This document shows, piece by piece, positions 17,921 to 27,090 of a stretch of 64,000 bases of DNA (position 1 is its first letter; each line of letters starts with the position of its first letter). Position numbers and translations under genes: made by a program. Under the pieces are notes generated by a model, which saw only the letters and a list, made by a program, of their open reading frames with translations, did no database searches and was not told where the DNA came from. Source of the DNA: Williamsia muralis (GTDB lineage Bacteria; Actinomycetota; Actinomycetes; Mycobacteriales; Mycobacteriaceae); NCBI RefSeq assembly GCF_002735905.1, contig NZ_PEBD01000010.1:806001-870000 (forward strand), in the 5' to 3' direction.

Positions 17921-19258
17921 ATGTCGGTCATCCTGGCGGAGGCCCCATCGGGCAGCGGTCTGAAGTCGATCGAGGGTTCCGACACCAACGGAGCGATCCA
18001 GATCCTGAAGATGCGCCGCGACCCGTTCGCCTTCAGCGACGCCCAGCAGGCGGCATTCGGTCGTGTCTCCTTCATGAACGCCTTCGGGCAGAAGCTGGTC
18101 ACCTGCCGCGGACCCGAGGCTGCCGATCAGATCCTGATGAACAAGGACAAGGCGTTCGCGAACGGGCCGGCCTGGAGCTTTTTCATCGGCCCGTTCTTCA
18201 ATCGCGGTGTGATGCTGCTCGACTTCGAAGAGCACCGCCACCATCGGCTGATCCTCCAGCAGGCTTTCACCCAGCCCGTGCTCAAGGGCTACATGCAAGA
18301 AATGCAGCCGATGATCGTCGAGCGAATCAAGCAGTTCCCCGTCGGCGAGGTCAAACTGTTCAGCGAGTTCAAGGCACTCACCCTGGACGTGGCCCTCGAG
18401 GTCTTCATGGGTCTGGAACTGCCCAAAGAGGAAGCCGACCGCGTCAACAAGGCGTTCATCGACACGGTCCGCGCAGGAGTCGCGCTGGTTCGTCGGCCGG
18501 TCCCCGGTGGTCGCTGGTGGAAGGGGCTGCGGTCACGCAAAGTCCTCGAAGAGTTCTTCATGAGCCATATCGCCGCCAAGCGGGCGGGGGAGTCGCCCGA
18601 CCTGTTCTCGGTGCTGTGCCACGCCGAGAGCGAGGAGGGCCACCGGTTCACCGACGAAGACGTGGTCAACCACATGATCTTCGTGATGATGGCCGCCCAC
18701 GACACCTCCACCATGACGATGAGTCAGATGGCTTACCGCATGGCCAAGTCGCCCGAGTGGCAGGACCGTGCCCGCGCCCAGTCCATGGAACTCGGCGCCG
18801 AACTCGGCTACGACGACCTGGCGAAGCTGACCGATCTCGACCTGATCATGAAGGAGTCGCTGCGCATGTGCGCTCCGGTTCCCGGGCAGCCGCGGATGGC
18901 GATCAAGGACACCGAGGTACTCGGGCACTACGTGCCCAAGGGTTCGATCGTGTCGGTTCCAGGGCTGACCAATCACTACGACGCCGAGTACTGGTCCAAC
19001 CCGTTCGTCTTCGACCCCGAGCGGTTCACCAAGGAGCGCGCCGAGGACAAGAAGCACCGGATGGCCTGGATGCCCTTCGGCGGTGGCGTGCACAAGTGCA
19101 TCGGGTTGTATTTTGGGCAGATGGAAGTCCGGACGATCATGCACCAGTTGTTACGCGGTTTCGAGTGGTCGGTGCCGCAGGACTACACGATGCCGATGGA
19201 TTTCAGCTCGCTGCCTGTGCCCAAGGACAAGCTGCCCGTCACCATGCGGCGCGTGTGA
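17921..19258 (+). CDS. Cytochrome P450 (CYP136-like), paralogue 2
   Basis: A 445-residue P450, the same length as the gene at 10155 and clearly its duplicate: blocks such as IGPFFNRGVMLLDF, SEFKALTLDVALEVF and HRMAW.PFGGGVHKCIGLYF are nearly identical. I-helix AAHDTST, ExxR ESLRM and heme loop FGGGVHKCIG are intact. It overlaps a TetR gene by one base and is then followed by an acyl-CoA synthetase, so P450-tetR-fadD form an operon. That suggests oxidation of a lipid or terpenoid followed by CoA activation. In mycobacteria CYP136 also neighbours a TetR gene. Substrate unknown. Confidence 0.92.
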   Translation: MSVILAEAPSGSGLKSIEGSDTNGAIQILKMRRDPFAFSDAQQAAFGRVSFMNAFGQKLVTCRGPEAADQILMNKDKAFANGPAWSFFIGPFFNRGVMLLDFEEHRHHRLILQQAFTQPVLKGYMQEMQPMIVERIKQFPVGEVKLFSEFKALTLDVALEVFMGLELPKEEADRVNKAFIDTVRAGVALVRRPVPGGRWWKGLRSRKVLEEFFMSHIAAKRAGESPDLFSVLCHAESEEGHRFTDEDVVNHMIFVMMAAHDTSTMTMSQMAYRMAKSPEWQDRARAQSMELGAELGYDDLAKLTDLDLIMKESLRMCAPVPGQPRMAIKDTEVLGHYVPKGSIVSVPGLTNHYDAEYWSNPFVFDPERFTKERAEDKKHRMAWMPFGGGVHKCIGLYFGQMEVRTIMHQLLRGFEWSVPQDYTMPMDFSSLPVPKDKLPVTMRRV

Positions 19259-19884
19259 TGGCGCGGTCGTCGAGTCCCACCGAAGAACGGGCATCATCGT
19301 CGCGCAAGGTGCGTAACACGGCATCGCCGCGTGAGCAAGAAGACGCCATCCTCGAGGCGGCGCGAGGCGAGTTCGAGGACAACGGCATTCGCCGTACCGG
19401 CGTCGACGACGTCGCCAAGCGCGCGGGGGTCAGCCGCAGCACCCTCTATCGACGGTTCCCGAACAAGGAGGCGCTGCTGCTCGGCGTGGCCGAACGCATC
19501 TACCTCGACGGAATGATGTTGCTCGAGCAGGCCACAGTCGGCCATGGACCGCAGGAAGCGGTCGTCGAGGCGTTCCTCGCCGGTGCGCAGTTGGTGAACA
19601 ACGATCCGTTGATCCGCCGCATGATGGTCGACGAACGCGACGCACTCAAGGGCATCACCAACTCGGTGACCGGTCTGTTCATCGAAATCGTGACCGGACG
19701 GATCATGAAGACGTTGCGGGCGGCCGGCGCGAAGATGCCCGATGAGGATCTGCACGCGGTCACCGAAATCCTTGTCCGGCTGGTGATCTCGTACCTCGAC
19801 ACCCCGGCGATGGATGAGAGCAGATCGGAGCCCGAAGCGGTCCGTGACTACGCGCAGCGCTATCTCGCGACGATGGTGTGGTGA
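19258..19884 (+). CDS. TetR-family transcriptional regulator
   Basis: A 208-residue regulator whose ATG overlaps the P450 stop (TGATG). The helix-turn-helix reads IRRTGVDDVAKRAGVSRSTL and then YRRF. The C-terminal domain is typical of the family. Being inside the P450-fadD operon, it probably autoregulates it and may act on the shared motif found before both P450 genes. Its own stop overlaps the start of fadD. Confidence 0.92.
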   Translation: MARSSSPTEERASSSRKVRNTASPREQEDAILEAARGEFEDNGIRRTGVDDVAKRAGVSRSTLYRRFPNKEALLLGVAERIYLDGMMLLEQATVGHGPQEAVVEAFLAGAQLVNNDPLIRRMMVDERDALKGITNSVTGLFIEIVTGRIMKTLRAAGAKMPDEDLHAVTEILVRLVISYLDTPAMDESRSEPEAVRDYAQRYLATMVW

Positions 19885-21518
19885 GGCGTCGCGTGTCGAA
19901 GGTGAACCATGTGCGTACCGAGTTGGCGGCGGTACGGGAACTGAGGCGCGCCGGTGCGATGCCGGGTGTTCGTCAACTGCCGCAGGTCGCCAGGCTGCGT
20001 CGTGCGGCAGGTGAAGCCGCGGGACCCGCGATCTATGCGGCCATCCACGGCAATCGGGTAGCGCTGATCGACCTGCAGGGGCCGGTGACGTACAGCGAAT
20101 TGGCCGCGATGTGCAACGCGGTGATGAACGGCCTGGGTGCGGTCCTGCCAGGTCAGGGCCGTCCCACCGTGGGAGTGATGTGCCGCAACAGCCGCTTCGC
20201 GGTGATCGGTTTGCTCTCCGGCATCGGACTCGGTGCACGTGTGGTGCTGCTGAACACCGATCTCGGCGCCAAACAGATGGCGGAGGTGACCGCTCGCGAG
20301 AAGGTCGACGTGATCCTGCACGACGCGGAGTTCGCCGGTGTCCTCGATTTGGTCGACCACAGGGTCCGCCGGTACGTCGCCTGGGCCGACCAGGCTGAGG
20401 GTGAGCCAGGACCCGAAACACTCGACCACCTGATCGCGTCGAGCTCGACCGAACTGCCGCGGGCGCCTCAGCACCAGTCGTCGCTGGTGATCCTCACCAG
20501 CGGCAGCACCGGAGCGCCGAAGGGCGCGCCGCGCGATGGCGCAGTGTCGATGTCGCTGCCGGCCGGGTTCGTCTCCAAGATCCCGATCCGCGGCTCCGAC
20601 ACCGTGCTGATGTCGGCGCCGGCGTTCCACGGCTGGGGCTTGCTTGCCACGATGGTGTGCCTGCTGACCGGCGCGACCGTGGTCATGGACCGGCGGTTCC
20701 GGGCACCGGAGTCGCTGAGTCTCCTGGTCGAACACCGTTGCACCGCAATGATGGTGGTCCCCACCATGCTGCGCCGGTTCATGGACCTCGACGAGGAACA
20801 GCTCCGTCGCATCGACCACGGCCGGCTCCGGATGATCGCTTCGGGCGGCGCCAAACTCGACCCATCCCTGGTGCGTGCCGTCGCCGAGCGGTTCGGGCCG
20901 GTACTGCACAATCTCTACGGCGCGACGGAGGCTTCGTACGTCACCATTGCGACCCCTGACGACCTCGCGGCCGAACCGACCACCGCCGGGCGCCCACCGC
21001 TGGGTGTCGAAGTGGCCATCATCAGAGACGGTGCTCGGGTACCGCCGGGGGAGTCCGGGCAGATCTTCGTGCGGTCGGGCAGCCAGATCAGCAAGTACAC
21101 CAACGGCACGAGCAAAGAGACACTGCACGGGATGTTGAACACCGGGGACACCGGACGTCTCGATGCCGCGGGAAGGCTGTTCGTCGAGGGCCGCAGTGAC
21201 GGGATGATCATCTCCGGCGGCGAGAACGTCTTCCCCGAAGAGGTGGAACTGGCGCTCGGCAAGCATCCCGACATCGTCGACGCCGCAGTTGTTGCCGTCC
21301 CCGATCAGGACTTCGGCCAACGACTTCGGGCATTCGTGGTGCCGCGTGACGGTGCCGACGTGGCGGCCGCCGACGTGAAGACCTACATCGGTACCGAGCT
21401 GTCGCGGTCGCGAGTTCCTCGTGACGTCATCGTGGTTCCTGACCTGCCGCGTGGCGCACAAGGCAAGGTCACAAAAACCACACTCGACGCGCTGGCAGAG
21501 GAACACAACACGGCGTAG
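19878..21518 (+). CDS. Acyl-CoA synthetase / AMP-dependent ligase (FadD-like)
   Basis: A 546-residue ANL-superfamily ligase that activates a carboxylic acid to its CoA thioester through an acyl-AMP. The P-loop is LTSGSTGAPKGA, A5 is LYGATEASY, the late motif is NTGDTGRLD and the C-terminal lysine lies in RGAQGKVTKT. GTG 19878 is the most upstream start and overlaps the TetR stop; GTG 19893, six bases after GTGAGG, may be the true start. It is the last gene of the P450-tetR-fadD operon and ends just before the 72-bp repeat array. The substrate is likely a product of the P450. Confidence 0.9.
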   Translation: MVRRRVSKVNHVRTELAAVRELRRAGAMPGVRQLPQVARLRRAAGEAAGPAIYAAIHGNRVALIDLQGPVTYSELAAMCNAVMNGLGAVLPGQGRPTVGVMCRNSRFAVIGLLSGIGLGARVVLLNTDLGAKQMAEVTAREKVDVILHDAEFAGVLDLVDHRVRRYVAWADQAEGEPGPETLDHLIASSSTELPRAPQHQSSLVILTSGSTGAPKGAPRDGAVSMSLPAGFVSKIPIRGSDTVLMSAPAFHGWGLLATMVCLLTGATVVMDRRFRAPESLSLLVEHRCTAMMVVPTMLRRFMDLDEEQLRRIDHGRLRMIASGGAKLDPSLVRAVAERFGPVLHNLYGATEASYVTIATPDDLAAEPTTAGRPPLGVEVAIIRDGARVPPGESGQIFVRSGSQISKYTNGTSKETLHGMLNTGDTGRLDAAGRLFVEGRSDGMIISGGENVFPEEVELALGKHPDIVDAAVVAVPDQDFGQRLRAFVVPRDGADVAAADVKTYIGTELSRSRVPRDVIVVPDLPRGAQGKVTKTTLDALAEEHNTA

Positions 21519-21547
21519 GTCGGTAGGCCGTGCTTGATGTTCTGGTT

Positions 21548-22161
21548 GTTGCTCGGTCTGTGGTGCGTGCGTGTGCGGGTTTCGCGAGCGGGCCCGTGGC
21601 CCCGCGTGCGACTTTCGTCGTTGCTCGGTCTGTGGTGCGAGCGTTTGCGAGTTTGGCGAGCCGTTAAACGACTTCGCGCGGCGTCCCGATCTGTAGTGCG
21701 AGCGTGGGCGAGTTTCCCGAGCTGCCCCGCGGCCCGACGTCCGATTCTCGTCGATGCTCGGTCTGTGGTGCGAGCGTGTGCGGGTTTCGCGAGCGGCCCC
21801 GTGGCCGGGCGTGCGATTCTCGTGGTTGCTCGGTCTGTGGTGCGTGCGTATGCGGGTTTCGTGAGCTGCCCCGTGGCCGGGCGTGCGACTCTCGTGGTCG
21901 CTCGGTCTGTGGTGCGTGCGTTCGCGAGTTTCGTGAGCTGCCCCGTGGCCCGACGTGCGATTCTCGTCGTTGCTCGGTCTGTAGTGCGAGCGTGGGCGGG
22001 TTTCGTGAGCGGCCCCGCGGCCCCGCGTGCGACTCTCGTCGTTGCTCCTCCCGCAGACCGAGCGTCGACGAGTCTCCCGAGCCGACCCGCGGCCCCGCGT
22101 GTGCGAATCTTGCGAACGCTGCGCTCCGCAGACCGAGCGTCTACCAGAAACCCGATCATCC
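21548..22161. repeat. 72-bp tandem repeat (minisatellite), about 8.5 units
   Basis: Units begin with GCTCGGTCTGTGGTGCG-like sequence. Starts are at 21548, 21620, 21683, 21753, 21825, 21897, 21969, 22041 and 22118. Most are exactly 72 bp; one is 63 and one 70, and the last two are divergent. Many units carry GCTCG...CGAGC, which can fold on itself. The last units hold the reverse complement of the start, CAGACCGAGC. The array fills the gap between the converging fadD and permease genes and overlaps the last codons of the permease. Because 72 is a multiple of three, long frames stay open on both strands, but their arginine-rich translations resemble no protein I know. Probably non-coding. Confidence 0.9.
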
Positions 22162-23616
22162 ACCCAGCGGGTCAGAGGTCACGTTGAGCCTGGAGTGCTT
22201 ACGGCCGTAGATGAGGTAGTAGCAGATCACCACCGACACCCACAGTCCGAAGAAGACGAAGGTGTACCAGTGCAGTCCCCACAGGATGTACATGCATGCC
22301 GCGATGGCCAGAACCGGGGTGACGGGATAGAACGGGACCTTGAACGGCCTTTCCAGATTCGGCTCGCGGCGGCGCAGGATGATCACACCGAGGCTGACGA
22401 CGGTGAAGGCGGTGAGCGTGCCGATCGACACCATGTCGATCAGGTAATCCAAGGGGATGAAACCGGCCATCAGTGCCACGACGACGGCCACCACAACCGT
22501 GTTGTTCACCGGCGTCAGCGTCGTGGCGTTCACCCGCGTGAAGAACTTCGGGAGCATGCCGTCGCGGCCCATCGCGAACAGGATGCGGGTCTGTCCGTAC
22601 AAGGTGACCAGGGTGACCGAGAAGATGGAGATGACGGCACCCGCCGACAACACGATGGACGGCCAGGTCGACCCGGTCACGTCCTCGAGGATTTGGGCCA
22701 GGCCGGCCTCCTGGCCCTTGAACTTGTCTGCCTGCTGGGCGCCGACTGCGGCAAGCGCGACCAACACGTACACAACGATGACGGTGATCAACGCGGCCAT
22801 CAGGGCCCGGGGCATGGTGCGCTGCGGGTCCTTCACCTCTTCGCCTGCCGTGGACACGGCGTCGAGTCCGATGAACGAGAAGAAGATGACGCCTGCTGCG
22901 GCGGTCACGCCGTTGGCGCCGTCGAGGAAAAACGGGCTCATGTTGTCGGTGTTGAAGGCGGAGAATGCGACCGCTGCGAACAGGGCCAGCACCGACAACT
23001 TGATGGCCACCATGACCGCGTTGGCGCGGGCGGACTCGCTGGCTCCCCGGATGAGGAGAACCGCGCAGAGGGCCACCAGGATGATCGCGGGCAGATTGAC
23101 CACACCGGGGTTCTCGTCCCACGGGGCCGCGCTGAGCGCATGTGGGATCTCGGGTAGGTGGATGTAACCGAGGAGTGCGTTGAGATATTGACTCCAGCCG
23201 ACGGCGACCGCGGCGGTCGCCACCCCGTACTCGAGCAGCAGACAACCTGCGACAGCCATCGCGACAACCTCGCCGAGCGTCGCGTAAGCGTAGGAATACG
23301 TCGACCCCGACACCGGCACCGACGACGCCATCTCGGCGTAGCAGATCACCGCGAGACCGGCGGCGATGCCGGCGATGAGGAATGAGATCACCACGGAGGG
23401 CCCGGCATCGGGCACGGCCTCGCTCATCACGAAGAAGATGCCGGTCCCGACGGTGGATCCGATACCGAAGCACGCCAGCTGTGTGGTGGTGATGGTGCGT
23501 TTGAGGCCGGTGTCCGCTTCCACGAGGTAGCCGGTGGGAACGGGTTTTCGGCGGAACAGGGTGGAGACGGTCAGTGGTGCTTCGCCGGCGGAGGCCGGGT
23601 TCTTGTTGACATCCAT
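22156..23616 (-). CDS. APC-family amino acid permease (CAT/YhdG-like)
   Basis: A 486-residue permease with about 12 membrane helices. The helix 1 signature GIGSTVGTGIFFVMSEAVPD and the helix 6 block FFSFIGLDAVSTAGEEVKDP are typical of cationic-amino-acid transporters of the APC superfamily. It starts nine bases after the universal stress protein stop, so the two form an operon. Its final codons run into the 72-bp repeat array. The transported amino acid cannot be inferred with certainty; basic amino acids are most common in this branch. Confidence 0.9.
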   Translation of the reverse strand: MDVNKNPASAGEAPLTVSTLFRRKPVPTGYLVEADTGLKRTITTTQLACFGIGSTVGTGIFFVMSEAVPDAGPSVVISFLIAGIAAGLAVICYAEMASSVPVSGSTYSYAYATLGEVVAMAVAGCLLLEYGVATAAVAVGWSQYLNALLGYIHLPEIPHALSAAPWDENPGVVNLPAIILVALCAVLLIRGASESARANAVMVAIKLSVLALFAAVAFSAFNTDNMSPFFLDGANGVTAAAGVIFFSFIGLDAVSTAGEEVKDPQRTMPRALMAALITVIVVYVLVALAAVGAQQADKFKGQEAGLAQILEDVTGSTWPSIVLSAGAVISIFSVTLVTLYGQTRILFAMGRDGMLPKFFTRVNATTLTPVNNTVVVAVVVALMAGFIPLDYLIDMVSIGTLTAFTVVSLGVIILRRREPNLERPFKVPFYPVTPVLAIAACMYILWGLHWYTFVFFGLWVSVVICYYLIYGRKHSRLNVTSDPLGG

Positions 23617-23625
23617 GTGGGTACC

Positions 23626-24498
23626 TCAGCCGGGGAAGATGATTGTGGGAACGGTCGCGGCAGCGATGATCTTCGCCGCTGTCGACCCGAGGAATACGCG
23701 TTTGACGGAGTCGCGAGGGGTCGTGCCGATGGTGAGGATCTCACCGTGCGGCCATTCGATGCCGTCGAAGGCCGCGTCCCAGTTGTCGCCGGTGCTCACC
23801 AACGTCCGGACGCTGTCGTCGATCACGTTGCGGTGCACCAGCTCTTGCATCGACGCCGCCATCTGCTCGCGCCAGGCCTGCATGATGCCGCGTTCGGCAT
23901 CGAATCCGACCTCGGGCGGGAACATGTCCGCCGGCCGAACCCCGAACGTCGCCACGCGTAGCGGGACGGAGAGTCGTGCGGCGAGATCACGTGCCGAGAC
24001 GACCACGTCTTCGCCGCGTGAGTCGCCGGAGTACGCGCAGGTGACACCGGTGATGGCGGTGCAACGGTAGCCCCTCGGGGCGAGCGCAAGCGGTACGGAG
24101 CTGGAGTGCATCAGGCGACTGGTGGTGGCACCGAGCGACATTCGGCCGTCGTCGTCGCCGTGTGTGGTTCCGAGCACGAGGACGTCCGCGTCCAGGTCGT
24201 CGAGAGCCGCATGCAGTGACTTGGACACCGAGCCTTCACTGATGCGGCGAAAGCTCACCGTGGTGCCCGGTGCGCGGGTCCGCAGGTGAGTTCGGGCGGC
24301 GGCCTCGGCGTCGTCGCCGTAACGCTGTGCGTACTCGGCGAACTCGGCATCGACGCGGGCCATCGATGGTGTCCTCCACGGCTTGGGGGTGGCGATCACC
24401 AATACCAGGCTGGTACCGAGCGCATCGGCGAGGCCGGACCCGAGCTCGATCGTCTCATCGCCTCCGCGCCCGGGCTGATATCCGACGACAACGGTCAC
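23626..24498 (-). CDS. Universal stress protein with two UspA domains
   Basis: A 290-residue tandem UspA protein from GTG 24498 (VTVVVGYQPGRGG). Domain 1 ends with the ATP-binding pattern VLGTTHGDDDGRMSLGATTS; domain 2 ends with TIGTTPRDSVKRVFLGSTAA. The longer upstream frame is not supported because the conserved first beta strand starts at this GTG. Tandem Usp proteins in mycobacteria bind ATP and respond to hypoxia or stress. It is cotranscribed with the amino acid permease, perhaps modulating it. Confidence 0.85.
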   Translation of the reverse strand: MTVVVGYQPGRGGDETIELGSGLADALGTSLVLVIATPKPWRTPSMARVDAEFAEYAQRYGDDAEAAARTHLRTRAPGTTVSFRRISEGSVSKSLHAALDDLDADVLVLGTTHGDDDGRMSLGATTSRLMHSSSVPLALAPRGYRCTAITGVTCAYSGDSRGEDVVVSARDLAARLSVPLRVATFGVRPADMFPPEVGFDAERGIMQAWREQMAASMQELVHRNVIDDSVRTLVSTGDNWDAAFDGIEWPHGEILTIGTTPRDSVKRVFLGSTAAKIIAAATVPTIIFPG

Positions 24499-24683
24499 TG
24501 CAGGGGCCGTGCTGGGTTCATACGTCCGCCTCTTCCGATGATCTCCACGTTCACCCCCGCAAGGAATGTAACCGACCCCGGCGCACCCTGTCGGAATGTC
24601 GGGCGGACCGTTCTTGCCGACCGACACGCGCCCGGCGGGCAGAAGCAGGACCCGGACGGTGGCGGGGTCTCTAGGATGAACCG

Positions 24684-25331
24684 GTGCTCAACGCCCGCGC
24701 ACTGCTGTCCGCCACTCCGGCGGAAGAGCGTGCCCTCATCGCGAAGGACCGTGCTGCACGGGCAGATCTACGCGCGGCGGAGTCGGCCCTGGCCGCGCTG
24801 GAGGTGGAACTCGGCGAGCGTGACCCGATTCGATCGCCGGTGTGGTTCCGGATTCTCGTCGCTGCGGTCGCGCTGGCGGCCGTGGCAGCTGTCGCCGGCG
24901 GGTACCGATACGTCACCGCCGACAGCGGGTTCAGTGATGCCGACTACCAACGGGCCGCGCGTGAACGCGTCGAGCTGCTGCTGACTCCGGCTGCCGGCGA
25001 TGCCGCCGGACGCAGCCGGAAGATTCTCGCCGGGTCCACGGGGACGTTCCGGGACGAGTTCGCCCAATCCGCCGATGCTTATACGAGGTTTGTGCAGCAG
25101 ATCGGCGCCCAGGCGGCGGGAACCGTTGACGGCGTGGGTATTTCGTCGCGATCGGGCGAGCGGGCGACTCTGCTGGTCACGGCTGCGATCGCCACCCGTA
25201 CCGAGGTCACCGACGATCCCGCCAACACCGATCCGGGCGGCGGACCGGACGATCGGCGGTTCCGCATCCAGGTGGACGTGGTTCCGGAGGACGGGTCCCT
25301 GAAGATCTCGGACCTGGAGTTCTTCCCGTGA
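24684..25331 (+). CDS. Mce-associated-type membrane protein 1
   Basis: A 215-residue protein from GTG 24684: charged, alanine-rich cytoplasmic N-terminus, one membrane helix (about residues 52-74), then an extracytoplasmic domain with the pattern ILAGSTGTFRDEF...F typical of Mce-associated (Mas) proteins. First of four such genes, each overlapping the next by four bases (GTGA or ATGA). Mas proteins stabilise Mce lipid importers, and orphan versions outside mce loci (OMAMs) are known in mycobacteria. No mce gene is in the window. Confidence 0.78.
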   Translation: MLNARALLSATPAEERALIAKDRAARADLRAAESALAALEVELGERDPIRSPVWFRILVAAVALAAVAAVAGGYRYVTADSGFSDADYQRAARERVELLLTPAAGDAAGRSRKILAGSTGTFRDEFAQSADAYTRFVQQIGAQAAGTVDGVGISSRSGERATLLVTAAIATRTEVTDDPANTDPGGGPDDRRFRIQVDVVPEDGSLKISDLEFFP

Positions 25332-25822
25332 GCGTCGGTGCTAAGCGCAGTTCGCCCACCGTTGTCTGGGCCGGGCTGGCGGCCGCGGTGCTCGCGGTGG
25401 TCCTGTGCGCCGGTGCTCTCACCTGGGCGTGGCAGGTTGACGGCGACGACGACCGGCTCGCAGCCAATCGCAGCCAGGCACAGCAACAGGCCGGACCGTT
25501 GGTGGCTCAGGTGTTCTCGTTCGCACCTGACACCTACGCGCAGGACCGTGAACGGGCGCGCTCACTGGTGACCGATGAGTTCGCCGAGCAATATGCGGCG
25601 TCGCTCGATCCGGCGGCGGTGCCCGACTACTCGGTGAGCTGGACGCCGATCGAGACCGGGATCTCCGACGTCGGTACCGATCATGCCGAGCTCGTGGTGT
25701 CGGCCGAGGTGGCCCAGACACGCACGGGCACGGACCCGGCGAGGTTCGTCAAGGCAGTCGAGGTTCGGCTGGAGAAGGTCGGCGGCGACTGGAAACTCGC
25801 CAGGGCGGACGAGGTGCTGTGA
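25328..25822 (+). CDS. Mce-associated-type membrane protein 2
   Basis: A 164-residue protein from GTG 25328, overlapping the previous stop. It has one membrane helix (about residues 13-35) and a small outer domain ending with KVGGDWKLARADEVL, the typical closing strand of Mas/NTF2-like domains. The short cytoplasmic tail differs from its neighbours. Function is inferred only from architecture and operon. Confidence 0.72.
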   Translation: MSVGAKRSSPTVVWAGLAAAVLAVVLCAGALTWAWQVDGDDDRLAANRSQAQQQAGPLVAQVFSFAPDTYAQDRERARSLVTDEFAEQYAASLDPAAVPDYSVSWTPIETGISDVGTDHAELVVSAEVAQTRTGTDPARFVKAVEVRLEKVGGDWKLARADEVL

Positions 25823-26457
25823 GCGCGCGGACCACAGCCGGCAGTGCGGAGGAGGCGGGCGGGGGCTCTACTCGGCTTCGATTTGCGCTCGAGCGTGTCG
25901 CGGAGGCGCGGGCGGCCGCCCACAGCGCTAGGTCTGCTGCGGCGCCCGCATACGCCGCGCGAGACCGACGACGCCGTGGCCGGCTCGCTTTTGCAGGCGG
26001 GTGCGCGGCCGCCGTCGCCGTCGTATTGCTGATCGCAGCAATCGTTCTCGCCGTGCAGCACCGCGCCGCCGAGCAGGACCGTGCCCGCGACTCCGCCGTC
26101 CTCGACGACACCCGATCGGCGATCGCGACCCTGCTGACGATCGATCCCGCCGAACCTCAGCGGTTCCTCGATGAGGCGCTCGCCGTGACATCCGGTGAGC
26201 AACATCAGCGGCTCGTGGACGCACGGCCCCAGGTACTCGAACTCGTCGGTCAACTCGAGGCACCCAGTACCGGCCAGGTGCTCGCCGCCGGCATCACCGG
26301 CGACGTCGACGACGACACCGCCCGTGTGTATGTCGTTGCCGAGGGCACGAACCCGGCGCTGCTCGGTGCCGGTGCGGGCCAGAATCGGGTGGCTCTGGTG
26401 GCCACCATGAAGGCCGACGAAGGTCGCTGGAAGATCGATCGGACACAGCTGCAATGA
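25819..26457 (+). CDS. Mce-associated-type membrane protein 3
   Basis: A 212-residue protein from GTG 25819, overlapping the previous stop. It has a long alanine/arginine-rich cytoplasmic N-terminus (about 55 residues), one membrane helix (about 56-78) and an outer domain with the helical DTRSAIATLLTIDP start and the final strand DEGRWKIDRTQLQ. Same architecture as its three neighbours. No catalytic residues are evident. Confidence 0.72.
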   Translation: MSARTTAGSAEEAGGGSTRLRFALERVAEARAAAHSARSAAAPAYAARDRRRRGRLAFAGGCAAAVAVVLLIAAIVLAVQHRAAEQDRARDSAVLDDTRSAIATLLTIDPAEPQRFLDEALAVTSGEQHQRLVDARPQVLELVGQLEAPSTGQVLAAGITGDVDDDTARVYVVAEGTNPALLGAGAGQNRVALVATMKADEGRWKIDRTQLQ

Positions 26458-27044
26458 CAAAACACGACCCGACCGAGCGCGACATGACCGGGCACGACAT
26501 GAACGGGCCCCGCCACACCCCGCCGGCGTCGCGCCCCGAGCATCTGGGGCGGCGCCGAAAAGCGGTCGCGGCAATTCTGGGCCTCGCCCTCATCGTGCTG
26601 CTCACCATCGCCGTCGTGGGGTTCATCGGCCCGCAGACGCGAGGTGACGAACGCGAGGGGCAGCGACGCGAGATTCAAGCCGCCACGTCGGACGCGGTCA
26701 GCGCTTTGATGACGTTCACTCCGCAAACGCTCGCCGATCAGCAACAGATGGTGGGACCCCGGCTCACCGGCAGGCTGCTGCTCGATTTCCGAAGTAGAGG
26801 GCCTGCGGTGGTACTGCCGGCGGCCGTGGACCTCGGTGCCCAGATGTCGGCCCAGGTGGTGGCGACGGCGGTGAACCGGATGGACTCCGACAGCGCCCGG
26901 GTACTGGTGTTCGTCAACCAGGACATCACCGTGCCGACCGCCGACCCCGCTCAGCAGGTGGTGGCTGTCTCGCGATGGGCCGACATGCGTAAGGTCGACG
27001 GCAATTGGCTGCTCGCCGGGCTGCAACCGGTGGGACCGGGCTGA
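26454..27044 (+). CDS. Mce-associated-type membrane protein 4
   Basis: A 196-residue protein from ATG 26454, overlapping the previous stop. Features: hydrophilic N-terminus rich in His, Asp and Pro, one membrane helix (about residues 38-60), outer domain with DAVSALMTFTPQTLADQQ and the closing strand VDGNWLLAGLQPV. Last of the four-gene Mas-like operon. The ferredoxin reductase begins 46 bases downstream in the same direction and may share its transcript. Confidence 0.75.
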   Translation: MTKHDPTERDMTGHDMNGPRHTPPASRPEHLGRRRKAVAAILGLALIVLLTIAVVGFIGPQTRGDEREGQRREIQAATSDAVSALMTFTPQTLADQQQMVGPRLTGRLLLDFRSRGPAVVLPAAVDLGAQMSAQVVATAVNRMDSDSARVLVFVNQDITVPTADPAQQVVAVSRWADMRKVDGNWLLAGLQPVGPG

Positions 27045-27090
27045 AGATGTCGAATCAATGTGCAGGCCGTATCCAGGATGTGAGGTGGCG

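Noticed and set aside
17659-19884. A 741-codon plus-strand frame across menC, P450 and TetR.
   Set aside because: Its last 208 codons are the TetR gene; the rest is out of frame with the clear P450 and menC proteins.
21548-22161. CRISPR array.
   Set aside because: Units are 72 bp and repeat end to end without unique spacers; no cas genes are nearby.
21534-22187. Long open frames on both strands across the repeat array (for example 217 codons on plus, several hundred on minus).
   Set aside because: They exist because the 72-bp unit keeps frame. Translations are low-complexity, Arg/Ala/Val- or Arg/His/Thr-rich, and no start with a ribosome-binding site or recognisable domain is present.
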